64,000 nucleotides of DNA. It comes from Toxorhynchites rutilus septentrionalis (taxonomy: Eukaryota > Arthropoda > Insecta > Diptera > Culicidae). A model generated the notes under the pieces. It was not told where the DNA came from, did no database searches, and was given only the letters and a program-made list of their open reading frames with translations. The stretch spans positions 82,191,935 to 82,255,934 of the forward strand of contig NC_073744.1 in NCBI RefSeq assembly GCF_029784135.1, read 5' to 3'. Below are positions 10,963 to 22,843 of the stretch, piece by piece (position 1 is the first letter of the stretch; every line of letters begins with the position of its first letter). The translations under genes and the position numbers were made by a program.

Positions 10963-11745
10963 ATTGTTGTGTCAGATCGGTCCCAACAAATGGTGTCGAT
11001 AACGGTGCCGATATCGTGCCATTTTGCAATGATTTTGTCGACCTACCCTTCGTATTCGACAACCACTCACGGACCAACACTGTGTCAATCTGGCACCACG
11101 TCGATCGATAACAGCACTGCTCGACCCCTCTTATGGCAGTATTCGTTTTCATAATAAACACAAAGTAAAGAGAAAAAAAACTGTTATTCAAAACCATTAT
11201 TTATTGTAGTATACAATTTATATTAAGATAGATTACACAACACAAATAAAAATAAAATTTATCTTATTGATTTTAACTCAGTCGTCTCCCTCATTTTTAA
11301 CTCTCCCTTTTTTAACTTTAGTCGTCTCACTCATCGACACTACAAAAATAACGTTTTCACTATATTATGTAGTCTTCATATAATCTTCTTGCTTCATTGA
11401 CAACGACAGATTGTACAAGTACTCCTATGCCATTTGATTAAAATGGAACAATAATTAAATTCGATTAATATACTGCTTCCTGAGATAACTAATTTGTCAG
11501 TCATGTTCATATTCCGCCTCACTTTTAGATACAATTCTACTACAACTGGTACTCGTAGCAGTTTCGTTGGTAAATCACACTCAAATGATACTGAACTGCC
11601 ACACAAGAGTTCTTTTCCCATTTAAGTTATAACCTTTCCAATCGATACGGCATTTTCTTTCTGATTGGTTTCTCTATATTATACAGCAGAGTCGTAGTTG
11701 CATGCTGAAAAAAATAAACTGCAAAAATCCACAATAGTTGAAAAT
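10963..11745. other. No gene recognised; AT-rich
   Basis: Low-complexity AT-rich DNA with repeated aaataaaa and a short cgtctc/ctcat duplication near 11280-11335. No ORF of note and no terminal repeats. Confidence 0.4.
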
Positions 11746-12281
11746 ATGTAAATATTACCTCTACCATCTGCTTGAGGTCATTTCTTCAAGAGATAACTCA
11801 ACGGCATCCTTTTGATCGTGTTGTATAGAAGTTTGAAATTTATTCTGGTTCATGGTACAAACGTCTGCGGAACTTCCTCTGATGTTTCTAGATGTTCGTC
11901 GAAGGTCCAGATTTACATCACTCATGATCAGAACATGGTCTTGCGCTGTATGTCCAAAGTGAGAAGTATCCGGTTCTTGTTGTTTTCGGCCATCATGTGT
12001 GCAAATTCTCAATATGTAAATATTACCTCTACCATCTGCTTGAGGTCATTTCTTCAAGAGATAACTCAACGGCATCCTTTTGATCGTGTTGTATAGAAGT
12101 TTGAAATTTATTCTGGTTCATGGTACAAACGTCTGCGGAACTTCCTCTGATGTTTCTAGATGTTCGTCGAAGGTCCAGATTTACATCACTCATGATCAGA
12201 ACATGGTCTTGCGCTGTATGTCCAAAGTGAGAAGTATCCGGTTCTTGTTGTTTTCGGCCATCATGTGTGCAAATTCTCAAT
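11746..12281 (-). repeat. Exact tandem duplication, 2 x 268 bp
   Basis: 11746-12013 and 12014-12281 read identically base for base, with no spacer. The surrounding DNA shows no other recent duplication. The unit holds an 83-codon open frame on the minus strand in both copies. The outer boundary of copy 2 (12281) sits directly after a splice-acceptor-like tactacag on the minus strand, so the unit may be an exon plus its donor site. Confidence 0.9.
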
Positions 12282-12346
12282 CTGTAGTATAAAACCCTAT
12301 CAGATATGCTCCAATACACCAGGTAATGACCGATTGGAAACAACAC
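12029..12346 (-). CDS. Candidate exon of an unrecognised protein
   Basis: A minus-strand frame of 105 codons. Residues 1-22 are hydrophobic and aromatic, followed by a polar, charged tail (HDGRKQQEPD, SSADVCTMNQ) and a TAG stop. A pyrimidine-containing gtttcgtgtcag precedes the frame, and a second possible acceptor, tactacag, lies at 12282-12289. A gaggtaata donor-like site lies just past the stop. The layout resembles a last membrane segment plus cytoplasmic tail. I do not recognise the family, and it could be a chance frame. Confidence 0.25.
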   Translation of the reverse strand: MLFPIGHYLVYWSISDRVLYYRLRICTHDGRKQQEPDTSHFGHTAQDHVLIMSDVNLDLRRTSRNIRGSSADVCTMNQNKFQTSIQHDQKDAVELSLEEMTSSRW

Positions 12347-12716
12347 CTGACACGAAACAACAATGGATACGCGAAAATTAATAAATCTAGATCAACATGT
12401 CAAAAGGGTCTATCTTCTTTGATCGATGCTTAAAGTAACTAAATTTTGTTGCGTAAGCGTTCAATATAAAAGACTCTGTAGTTGAAAGAATGCCGGTTGA
12501 TTGTTAAAGATCTTCAGCACACGTAAGAAAACATGAAATGTAATAAATCATTCAAGTCAATGATTGCAGGATGCCGCGTATTATCTGATCGTGGTCGGGG
12601 GATGAACATCACGGCCTAAATCGGATCAAATTGTTTGAATAAATAATGTGGCGAAAGAAGAAGAACACATTACTGCGGGGGTCAACAAAGAAATTCTTTC
12701 GTTTTGCACTATGGTG

Positions 12717-12800
12717 TCGCGTATTCTCGAATTTGCCACTCAGAATACATTCAAGGCGTATTATTCATCATAGAAATATCAACTAAGTACAGGTATACCT
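12717..12800 (+). mobile_element. SINE-2 fragment
   Basis: Shares gcgtattct...gccactcagaatacattcaagg and atcaactaagtac with the middle part of the SINE-2 copies at 43971 and 46821. It lacks both the tRNA-like head and the tail. Confidence 0.65.
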
Positions 12801-13094
12801 GTTTTTGTGCGACTTCTTTGGAGCGATTTCTTTTTTGTGCCATACACGAAGAAAACATTTGACAGAATTTTCGGCCGTTTAGGTTATTGTTATCATTGAT
12901 ATGTATTTCATCGCACTACATTGGTATTAATTTTCTAATTTCATATAAAACATTTTCAAAACTAATAATAAAACATAAAATTCATTTACTGAAACAGACA
13001 TCTAATTTCATCATCTACACAGGAAGTTCCGACACGCAACCGAAAATACTGTATAGACTGCATTTTTCTAGAATATTAGTGAATCCATAAGGGT

Positions 13095-13411
13095 ATTATT
13101 TTTGGCATAAGGGTATTACAAACAACATTATTCGCAGCTATTTGAGGGACATATGTCAAAATGTTGCGCACGATGAAGAAATTAGCTCTAGGGAGAAAAT
13201 AAGCATTGGAGTTCTACAGGGAAGCAACATTGGTAACTTTTTACTTTTTATTCTTTTTATTAATAATTTAAGCCAAGTAAACCTTACTGGTACACCCAGG
13301 CTATTAACTATATTTTATCCACATTCCAACTTGAATGCTATCATGTCAAACATGAATCAGGATTTATCTTTATGGTCTCGATACCGAAATAGGCGAAGAG
13401 GCACAATTTAG
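13095..13411 (+). pseudogene. Reverse transcriptase relic lacking its catalytic motif
   Basis: A non-LTR RT fragment. GVLQGSNIGN...LLFILFINNLSQ corresponds to the PQGS block, and the DLSLWS region follows. Where the F/YADD box should stand, the sequence reads RLLTIFYPHSN, so the catalytic aspartates are deleted or replaced. Upstream residues continue at low quality back to about 13095. It is truncated on both sides; the clade is unclear. Confidence 0.65.
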
Positions 13412-13565
13412 CTTCCGTTGGTATTTTTTAGGTTTGTTTTGAACATTCATCTTGTACAGGTAGACGTTACATCGAAAATGCAAAGAAATTATCGATGTTT
13501 TCTAGCATGTGTATGAAATAAACTGTATCAAAATTCCCTAATAAAACCTAAGAAATAGAAAAAAA

Positions 13566-16494
13566 CAGGAAGTGGGTTATATCTATGGTATAACCGCAAG
13601 GGTGACGTAGGACTATCGTTGATTTAGAGATCATTTGTTTGAAGTTGAATCTAAATCCATTCTGAATGAATGAATAAATGAATATTTGGGGGACTTCGAA
13701 AAAGAGAGCGTTACGTTGGAGGCACAAGGTTTTATGCATCCAATATAGGATACGAAACCTTGTTCTGAAGAATAATCTTCAGAAGCTAACCTGCTAACTG
13801 TACTTGATTGACAAATCACAAACCCAAATGTATTATATGGATATTTTATGGATAGAAAACATTAAAATAAACTCTTTCGCTTGAATGTCATTTTTAATTC
13901 CAAGGGGAACTGGCAGATTATTTTCCAGCAACGATTAGATATTTCCACATTTTCCTCGATACTGGAAGCCAACCAGTGGTTAATACTAACTCGATAACCA
14001 TCTGTTAATAGTACTTGATGAAAATTTTTGGTCACAGTGTTACATGGATAGAAAACATTCAAATAAACTCTTTCACATGAGTGTATTTTTAAATTCCCAG
14101 AGGAACTGGCAGATTATTTTCCAGCAATAATTAGATCTTTCCGGAACTTTCTAGATGCTGAATGGCATCCTGCGCGTGTATGTGTCGATCCTTCGCCGTC
14201 CACCTCCTCCAGCACGTTAGGCAACGATGTTGTCTTGTCGATGTCCTCTCGAAAAATGAATGTGTCTCACCACCAGAATATCGCTTAAGTATGCTTTTTG
14301 TGTGTGATTGAATCGAGAGAAGGTGTGGTTTACGATGGCAATTTGGAAGGCAAACTAGAGGGGAATGAACTCTCTGAGCTCGGAACTTTCGGCGACTGAG
14401 CAATAATCGATTGCGGGCGCATACAATATTGGATACGGAAATATCCTACTGATGGGGAAGAATAATCTTCTGAAGCTATCCTGTTAATTGCGATTGATTG
14501 AAAAACCACAAAACCAAATGTATTTGGTCACAGTGTTACATGGATAGAAAACATTCAATTAAACTCTTTCACATGAATATATTTTGAAAATTCCCAGAGG
14601 AACTGGCAGATTATTTTCAGTAACGATTAGTTATTTCCACATTTTCCTCGATACTGGAAGCCCACCAGTGGTTAATGCCAACTCGATAACCACCTGTTAA
14701 TAGCACTTGATTGGAACATATTTGGTCACAGTGTTACATGGATAGAAAACATTCAATTAAACTCTTTCACATGAATATATTTTGAAAATTCCCAAAGGAA
14801 CTGGCAGATTATTTTCAGTAACGATTAGATATTTCCACATTTTCCTCGATACTGGAAGCCCACCAGTGATTAATGCCAACTCGATAACCACCTGTTAATA
14901 GCACTTGATTGAAATATATTTGGTCACAGTGTTAAATGGATAGAAAACATTCAATTAAACTCTTTCACATGAATATATTTTGAAAATTCCCAAAGGAACT
15001 GGCAGATTATTTTCAGTAACGATTAGTTATTTCCACATTTTCCTCGATACTGGAAGCCCACCAGTGGTTAATGCCAACTCGATAACCACCTGTTAAAAGC
15101 ACTTGATTGAAACATATTTGGTCACAGTGTTACATGGATAGAAAACATTCAATTAAACTCTTTCACATGAATATATTTTGAAAATTTCCAAAGGAACTGG
15201 CAGATTATTTTCCAGCAATGATTAGATCTTTCCGGAACTTCCTCGATGCTGAATGGCATCCTAACGGAAAGAGTTCTGCGCGTGTATGTGTCGATCCTTC
15301 GCCGTCCAACTCCTCCAGCACGTTAGGCAACGATGTTGTCTTGTCGACGTCCTCACGAAAAATGAATGTGTCTCACCACCAGAATATCGCTTAAGTATGC
15401 TTTTTGTGTGCGATTGAATCGAGAGAAGGTGTGGTTTACGATGGCAATTTGGAAGGCAAACTAGAGGGGAATGAACTCTCTGAGCTCGGAACTTTCGGCG
15501 ACTGAGCAATAATCGATTGCGGGCGCATACAATATTGGATACGGAAATATCCTACTGATGGGGAAGAATAATCTTCTGAAGCTATCCTGTTAATTGCGAT
15601 TGATTGAAAAACCACAAAACCAAATGTATTTGGTCACAGTGTTACATGGATAGAAAACATTCAATTAAACTCTTTCACATGAATATATTTTGAAAATTCC
15701 CAGAGGAACTGGCAGATTATTTTCAGTAACGATTAGTTATTTCCACATTTTCCTCGATACTGGAAGCCCACCAGTGGTTAATGCCAACTCGATAACCACC
15801 TGCTAATAGCACTTGATTGAAACATATTTGGTCACAGTGTAACATGGATAGAAAACATTCAATTAAACTCTTTCACATGAATATATTTTGAAAATTCCCA
15901 AAGGAACTGGCAGATTATTTTCAGTAACGATTAGATATTTTCACATTTTCCTCGATACTGGAAGCCCACCAGTGGTTAATGCCAACTCGATAACCACCTG
16001 TTAATAGCCGCGCGTGTATGTGTGTGTAGCGATGTCTTCCCAGGGAACCGTTTGTGGCATCACTCTCCTCCTGATAGATTCCCTTCTGGCCTAGGGTGCA
16101 CAAACAGGCTCTTGGTGACACCGTTCATCCGCGCTTTCATGATAAATAAAGAGCTTCACCGTAACAGCGACAACATGCTCCAATCGTCGCTGTTCAATTA
16201 GAACTGAGTGGATTTCCGAGCGCCGCTCGCTTATATACCGATTGATGAATGATTTCAATAGCCTGTTTTGAAAGCAATTTTAAGACTATTGAAACAAGTT
16301 TTTGGATCAAAAAGTAACAAGTATATAACGCGTAGACATTTTATCTTTCGAATGAAGTGTTTATCATACCATTTCGTTCAGTTGTTTAGGAGCTATTAAC
16401 GCTCAAAATCTCGGTCTCCGGCGTAACGCTTTCGTTTTCGAAACATTGATTTTACACCCCGGTATAGAAATGAAAGACGTAGTCCTACGTCAAA
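13566..16494. repeat. Composite repeat with 198-bp tandem monomers (copy 1)
   Basis: Begins at caggaagtgggttatatcta and ends at cgtagtcctacgtcaaaa; the same two ends bound the copy at 62266-63361. The ends share an inverted TGACGTAGGACTA core. Inside are monomers whose ggtcacagtg anchor falls at 14526, 14724, 14922 and 15120 (exactly 198 bp apart), then 15632 and 15830 (198). A roughly 395-bp block at 14131-14525 recurs at about 15236-15631, giving a higher-order unit of 1106 bp. A TATA/Inr promoter lies at the right end on the minus strand. No transposase is visible. Confidence 0.8.
16202..16237 (-). promoter_or_regulatory. Pol II core promoter (TATA + initiator) in the composite repeat
   Basis: On the minus strand TATATAAG (16237-16230) is followed by TCAGTT (16207-16202), with the initiator A 32 bases after the first T of the TATA. 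This is standard arthropod TATA-Inr spacing. Transcription would run leftward into the 198-bp monomers. The same pair is kept in the second copy at 63.1 kb. Confidence 0.6.
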
Positions 16495-16502
16495 AGTGAG
16501 TT

Positions 16503-18107
16503 TTGAAAATTGATCAAGATTTAATGATGAATATCATTATTATCCCAATGAATATCATTATTATCCCAGGGCCAGGTCCTGATGGAATTCCACCCGTTTT
16601 TATAAAATTGGCAACTGAATTAACTCACCCACTTTTATGGCTTTTGAATAAGTCATTGGGATCAGAGAGGTTCCCAAAAATATGGAAAAACTCTTTTCTT
16701 GTACCTATATTCAAATCCGGTAATAGATCCGACGTAAGAAATTATCGAGGAGTAGCAATTATTTCTCGCATTCCAAAACTTTTTGGAGCCATAATAAACC
16801 AAAAACTTTTCCAACAATTAAAGACACGAATTACGAATAAGCAACACGTTTTTTTCAAAGGCAAAACAACAAATTTGCTGTAATTTGTCACATTCACTTT
16901 GAATGCAATGGATAATGGTAATCAAGTTGAAGCTCTATACACTGACTTTAGTAAGGCTTTTGATCGAGTTGATATACAATTACTGCTTCTTAAACTTCAA
17001 AAAATAGGGATAGAAGTCAAGCTATTGAAATGGCTAGAATCATATTTGACTGACCGCACGCAAATGGTAAGATTTGATGGGAAAATTTCAAAACCAATAT
17101 TTGTTACATCCGGAGTTCTTCAAGGCTCTCATTTGGGGCCACTTTTGTTCATTTTATTTGTAAATGACGTTTTTCTTAACAGTGTTAAGGCACTTATCTA
17201 CGCAGATGATATGAAGCTGTATATGGAAATAAAGAATGAAGAAGACTCTCAAACATTCAAAAATGAAGTTGACATAGTTTATAATTGGTGCACTAAGAGT
17301 TTATTACAGCTCAATGTTAGGAAATGCACTTTGATGACTTTTACAAGAAGAATAACACCATTGAGCAATGGTGTTAAGCTGGGAAATCAACCCATCAGTA
17401 GATGTCAACGAGTAAGAGACTTAGGCGTGGTCTTAGATTCGAAACTAACCTTAGTTGATCATTTTAATACAATCATCCATAGAGTAAATAATATATTGAG
17501 CTTCATCAAACGCTTCAGTTACCTTTTTCACGATCCGTACACAATAAAAGCATTGTATATTACATACGTCAGATCAATTCTCGAATACTGTAGTATTGTA
17601 TGGTCCCCCTACATAACTTCACACGAAGATAGAATTGAATCTGTACAAAAACAATTTTGATTATTTGCACTTCGTAAACTAGGCTGGTCTTCATACCATC
17701 TCCCTCCATATGAGGCACGTTGCATGCTAATCAATTTGAAAAGCTTAAAAGAACGTCGGAACTCTGCCATGATTCTATTTATTATTGACATCATATCACA
17801 ACGAGTGGACTCAGAAGAAATATTAGGAAATCTAAATTTTTACGCACCGATTAGGCACCTGAGAAACCGTAACATTTTCTACATAGAATACCGAAGTACG
17901 ACAATGCCAAATATAGTCCTTTTAATCGTATGATGAGGCTCTGTAACGAACACAGTGAAATAATTTATGTAACCATGTCAAGGTCAATGCTCAAAGACTA
18001 TTTAAATAGAATAAGACATACCTAGTTAAATTTCACTGTAATATTTGGGCAGCATATTTAGTTTGACGCTGGTTTGATGAAATATATAAATAAATAAATA
18101 AATAAAA
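16503..18107 (+). pseudogene. CR1/T1-like non-LTR retrotransposon RT, 5'-truncated and dead (LINE-C)
   Basis: One frame runs 16503-17933 with in-frame stops at 16881-16883 and 17658-17660. It then shifts near 17905 into another frame that ends at the TAG 18023-18025. Recognisable parts are PDGIPPVFIK, RDVRNYRG-like fingers, FSKAFDRVD, GVLQGSHLGP, the catalytic YADD (17199-17210), WCTKSLLQLN, and the C-terminal LPPYEARC...RRNS domain matching LINE-B's ending. The 3' end is an aaat microsatellite (about 18084-18107). It abuts the composite repeat on the left, which may have landed in or beside it. The YADD is intact; the damage is nonsense plus frameshift. Confidence 0.85.
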
Positions 18108-19948
18108 TTTTTGATTATGTAACTTGTTAACATCGTCTTTTGAATTAAACGGATAAATTATCCAGCCAGCTCTCTTTAGTTTTTTTTTAGTTTTAAGTAA
18201 GTAGTTTAAAGTAGTATTAAGAATGTATCGGTCTACAATTTTGATTGACGATATCAAGTGTAAATGATATGATGAAAGGTTAGGACAAACCAGTAGCAAA
18301 TATTTGATTCAATTGATCAATATAATTCAACGCCATAGCTCCACAAGGAGCAGGTACATATTGTTCTTCAACCTGTTACCATCTCTATCTATTTTGTTTT
18401 GGATGTCATCGCACCCTCTCAATACAATGAGAATGAATAGCTGCTATTTTGAACGCACAAGAAGACGCTCCACAACCGTCTGGTAGAACTGCTGTTAAGC
18501 TTCCAGCAGAATTCAAAACGATAAATTAATAAGCAAATAGCGTTTTTTCCTATTAATTTATGGCACTCAGTGCGCCGTTCCTTCTATAAACCCATGCACT
18601 GAGTTCGATTTAGTTAGGTGGTCACCCGCCGAGGGTATTCTGTTAGAAGTTAGATTTACTCGGTTCCAAAAGTGGTCTAGCATATGTTGTGCTGTGCTTC
18701 TGGGTTGAGACAAAAGTGTAGGAGTTTGTAAAATATTTCTATTACTGGTTGCTATCTATAAAACTTTGATCATAATTCATACACATACAGCTGTTGGCCT
18801 AATGGTTAGGGACAGTACAGTTCATTTGGATTCTCTAGTTTTATCGATCCGTTTTTCAGCGAATCATTTGTTGTAGGTATCGTGGGTAGTTTTATGAAAT
18901 AAATATGTTATTGAAATGATGAAACGAAAAGTTATGCGAAAAGGAAAAAAAAACCAAAGGAAATAGTATGTTTGGGAGGCACTCTATTTCGCTTTTCGAC
19001 AAAATAATTGGGTGTTGAGCTTTGCTTCGTCAGCTTATTGCTGAGTGTGAAAGTCACTGATAACAATTAATGCATCCGAATTGTGTTGAGCATGGACTTG
19101 GTAGAAGAGAGAAAACGAACTCTCGCATAGGGAACAGTCCGCATTGAACATTAAATTTCATTTAGCCATACGTGGGTTATGTGCATAATCCTATCCAATA
19201 CACCGTATTCGTTCCCATCCACATGGAACGGGAACACTAACGACTGCAGCTTATCTTCAATTCCTGCTGTCTTGGAATAGATTATTCTTCCGTCCAGCTG
19301 CAAAATGCGAAAAGCACACAAACCATAATTATGGAATGCGAGATTTTCTACAAACCGCGACTAATTCGATTGATTGATAGTATGTTCTTATCCATGCATA
19401 AATCATCGCTTAATTATAACGCTCGTGAAATGAGGCCAAACAAGCTCTTCCGTGTGGCTAATCACGGAGGCTAATTGCGAGGACGAGTACGATGAGAAAG
19501 TTTGTTGCCTGAAGAAGTGCACGCCCAGCTTAGCCAATTGGAAGAGGGTGATCTAATGGAAACTTCGGCAGATTTATTGCCTCTCAGCGAGGTTTTCACT
19601 CTGTGAAATATGCATAAAGTTCAGAAGTCAGCTAGAGAATAGAATTTGGAATAGATTTAGAATGAAGGGAGCGGAAAGTTTTCAAACAGAAAATGACGCC
19701 AATGAAAGCCAAATTCCAGTGGAAACCAATTAAAATAGTTTCAAAGCTCAACGACTAATTTCGGTGGCAAGAACCGAAAATTGTTCTTGGTTGCTTTCGG
19801 GAATTCACGTCAACTAATTAGCAAAAGCATTAGGTTTCTGAAAATATCACATTTAGGCTTGTTCGCGAAAATTTATTGTTCAATTGGGAATTATCAAGCA
19901 ATGAAAGGGATACTCACCACTGATGTTGAATGAAAAATACGATTTGTA
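18108..19948. other. Unassigned, apparently single-copy sequence
   Basis: About 1.8 kb with no ORF above 88 codons and no match elsewhere in the window. A tRNA A-box-like TGGCCTAATGG at about 18797 has no convincing B box. The part from 19000 to 19900 has balanced composition and many ATTA/TAAT cores, as in insect intergenic regulatory DNA. That reading is only an impression. Confidence 0.35.
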
Positions 19949-19961
19949 GAATACACGTATT

Positions 19962-20461
19962 TTATTTTTTTTATCCCATTTGTTAATTTCAGGCTCATTA
20001 ACATTATAGCTGCAACAGAGCCGAATTTTAATCGTGTATATGTCACATGTTTATCATATCTACAATTAGCACATTACACAGTTGCCATTTTTCGGCGTAA
20101 TAGTATTTCATTGCATATGGTATATTATATTACACAGTAGCCATTGAGGCGTAAGAGTATTCCTTTTGTTCTTCCATTGTCCAGTTAAACCGGACAGCGG
20201 AGACAGTTGATATGATCATTATTGAGTTATTAATAGAACATCAGCCCGATGTTTCTTGCAGAGCAGCGCAGTTGAATGGATAAATCGATCTTATTTCGAC
20301 CGTGGATCGATCTCCATCGCTGATGATTGTTGCGTGGACGTAGTTATTCGGTAACAACACAAAGATGGTCAATGAGGGCCCTGAGTTTTGAACTCACGAT
20401 CGATCGCTTACTAAGCAAACGCGCAACCAATGTGCCTTCGGAGACCCCCTCGAATACTCGT
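19962..20461 (-). mobile_element. SINE-1, full-length copy with 13-bp target duplication
   Basis: Flanked by gaatacacgtatt (19949-19961) and gaatactcgtatt (20462-20474), one mismatch in 13. Read on the minus strand, it opens with a tRNA-like head: an A-box-like ttggttgcgcg and a B box containing GTTCAAAACTC. It ends in an A/T-rich tail containing gggataaaaa. About 500 bp, no ORF. The head and target duplication indicate LINE-mobilised retroposition. Confidence 0.8.
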
Positions 20462-20767
20462 ATTGGATATGATTATTAATGATGTGGAGTCATTGATTAA
20501 CACTCGATCCAGATAGTTGATAGCTGCTAGTCTAGACGAAACCGATGTCGTATATTTTGATAGTCCTATGCATCATGTCAAATGTAAAAGAATGGTCATT
20601 AAGGTTACTTGTAACGAAGAACATAGTCTATCACAATGCATGAATTGATTTTGCATGGTAACTGTTCAAACTCTTCATGGCAAAGCAAATATGCTGAATT
20701 CAATTGATTTCGAAAATTGTTTCATCCAATCAATAATTTAATCAATACAAAAAAATGCCTACTAATG

Positions 20768-20815
20768 CAACGGTTGTCCCACGTCAACCTTGCGGTTATA
20801 TAATAAATATGACAA
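20768..20815 (-). repeat. Diverged head fragment of the composite-repeat family
   Basis: On the minus strand it reads ataaccgcaaggttgacg, close to the ataaccgcaagggtgacg at the left end of the 13566 repeat. A second diverged head lies at 21965-22015 on the plus strand, so the two face away from each other. Confidence 0.45.
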
Positions 20816-20849
20816 ACCCATTTTTTGTCCTCATTTCGTGTGCTGGATC

Positions 20850-21002
20850 GTTTACTCGAAAGCGATGGGTTATGGATGTCCATTGGATTGCTCGAAACTC
20901 GTTGGTTGTTGCTGATTATATTCGTGGAACAGTGGCCTTGACATTCCAGCAGACTGCAGACTTTTCATCGTCCAATAGTTTGATTAGTACGGAGAAGTAT
21001 GC
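20850..21002 (+). pseudogene. Decayed coding-like block shared with 41.9 kb
   Basis: The frame (DYIRGT...FQQTADFSSSNSL...STEKYA) matches a minus-strand frame at about 41895-42045 reading DIRGYAG...LPQAADFLSSNSL...STERYA. Two copies with conserved reading suggest a repeat that once encoded protein. I do not recognise the family. Confidence 0.35.
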
Positions 21003-21745
21003 CATTTTCCGCGCAATAGTATTCCTTCTACACTTAGAAAAATCCTCGGTCGAAAACTACCAAATACATTTGGTAATGCAAAATTAGTAGAATGTACAAT
21101 TTTTTTGTACATATTGTCAACAAACCCGCATCCCTACCAGAGATTAGTATATTTTACTCGATAACATTAGTAAGCTTGGATATTGTCATATCTGAAAACT
21201 GGTGAGAAAAGCGCGTATTAACCATTTTCATTGTTCCCATAAGGCAATACGGAGGAATAATAAGGATATAATTCTGATACGTGCATTTTCGGCGAGAAAA
21301 TGTAGCCGATATTGGGCTACCGAATCATGGTTTTGCTTGACATATGTGTTTATTAGTACGGTCGAAAATGACTATAGATTGGTAGTATTTACCAAAACAA
21401 TTCGTTATATTTACTAATTATTTCTCTCAGTGTATACCATTGCATATGGTACATTACATTACACAGTAGCTATTTAGGCGTAAGAGTATTCCTTCTGTTC
21501 ATCCATTGTCCAGTTAGAACGGGCAGCGGAGACAGTTGATATGATCATTATTGAGTTATTAATAGAACATCAGCCCAATGTTTCTTGCAGAGCAGAGCAG
21601 TTGAATGGATGAATCGATCTTATTTCGACCGTGAATCGATCTCCTTCCCTGATGATTGTTGCCTGGGCGAAGTTATTGTGTAACAACACAAAGATGGTCA
21701 ATGAGGGCCCTGAGTTTTGAACTCACGATCGATCGCTTACTGAGC
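21003..21745 (-). mobile_element. SINE-1 copy, truncated, with nested MITE
   Basis: A reverse-strand SINE-1 matching from the ttccgcgcaatagtattcc part through the B-box region gttttgaactcacgatcgatc. It is cut off near 21745 before the head's end. It carries the 402-bp MITE at 21031-21432. Confidence 0.7.
21031..21432. mobile_element. TA-target MITE inside SINE-1
   Basis: Ends CACTTAGAAAAAT and, on the opposite strand, CACTGAGAGAAAT. TA sits on both sides (21029-21030, 21433-21434). The SINE-1 copy at 36.9 kb reads ttccttctataccat straight through, giving the empty site. 402 bp, with no transposase. Confidence 0.75.
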
Positions 21746-21964
21746 GAATTCGCGTACAGTGCATCGATTCAGTTGGATCGGTAGATCTACCCCAAACTGT
21801 TCAAAATTATCCGCCGATGGAAACTCGTTGCCCGCTGTCGCTATTGCCACCGATTTGCTCCGACCACTCATGCCGCTGCTCCCATCCCTTCTGCTGCTAC
21901 ATTCTAGAACGATGATCTTGGCACATCAGCACTGCTTCTCAGTTAGGAAATATATGATGTAAAA

Positions 21965-22030
21965 AAGATTAGCAGTTGGTTATATTTGTGATACAACCAC
22001 AAGGTTGACGAAGGACAACCGTCGTCTCAT
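21965..22030 (+). repeat. Diverged head fragment of the composite-repeat family
   Basis: ggttatatttgtgatacaac followed by cacaaggttgacgaagg parallels the composite repeat's left end. Nothing downstream matches clearly, so only the head is left. Confidence 0.4.
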
Positions 22031-22840
22031 TTTTTTTAAAGTTACATCTGAAAAAAAATCTCAATGAATGGAAATTTTGGAACTATTTTGATCATTGCAA
22101 ACTCTGCTTTATGTTTCTCTCGTGCATATGCTGTGAATGGATTCTAGGGTGAGTTATTTTGCAGCTCCCTTCAAAACGGTAGCAAAAGAAATGAAATGCA
22201 CAGTTCAGTGGCTAAAAAAAGTGGCAGAAAATATTGATCAATTTGTGTTGAACATGGACAATGTCTTTGTCATGAAAGTAGAGTGAGGTTTTGGTTAAAC
22301 GTCCATAGAAGAAACAGTATTTTATATATTTATGATATGCAAAAATTACGATCGATCACTATATTTTTAAACGGAACGGACAGCTATTACGCTTATATCG
22401 TTGCATCATGCATGAACCATTCTATCCGGAGTGCAAAACATCCATCATCGTATTATCTTGTGGATCTTGGTTCGATCTTCATCAATCAACCTGCTTTCGA
22501 GCAGTTACTAAGCAGTGAAAAGTGCATTGAGCAATGTTTGTGAGGATACTGCTAATGTTAATCATTTTCACATCCCTCCGGCGAGAACTTGGTGACGGCA
22601 TGACGGTTAGTAATTGAAACGGGGTTTTTTTTCGAGCGATTATCACACTGATGCACTTTTCCATTATCGACAACGAATGGGAGAGAACCTGCTCGAATGC
22701 ACATTTACACTTGTCTTGAATATAAAAATGTAATGCTTATAAGTCACATATCGTTCTGCTGAGTCATCTGAAAATAAGTGGAATACACACATATTTGCAT
22801 CTCATAATCTGAAAAGGTCTCATCTGCTTGATGATTAGTT
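22031..22840. other. No gene or repeat recognised
   Basis: About 0.8 kb with short frames only. Nothing in it matches another part of the window. Confidence 0.4.
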
Positions 22841-22843
22841 ATA

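Noticed and set aside
11394..11621. 75-codon minus frame
   Set aside because: No start context, family or conservation visible in the window.
14131..14403. 90- and 82-codon minus frames shared at 14131 and 15261
   Set aside because: They are identical because the 395-bp block is duplicated. The second stops early, and no homologous protein was recognised.
18790..18860. tRNA-like TGGCCTAATGGTTAG
   Set aside because: Good A box but no B box or foldable cloverleaf; not called as tRNA or SINE.
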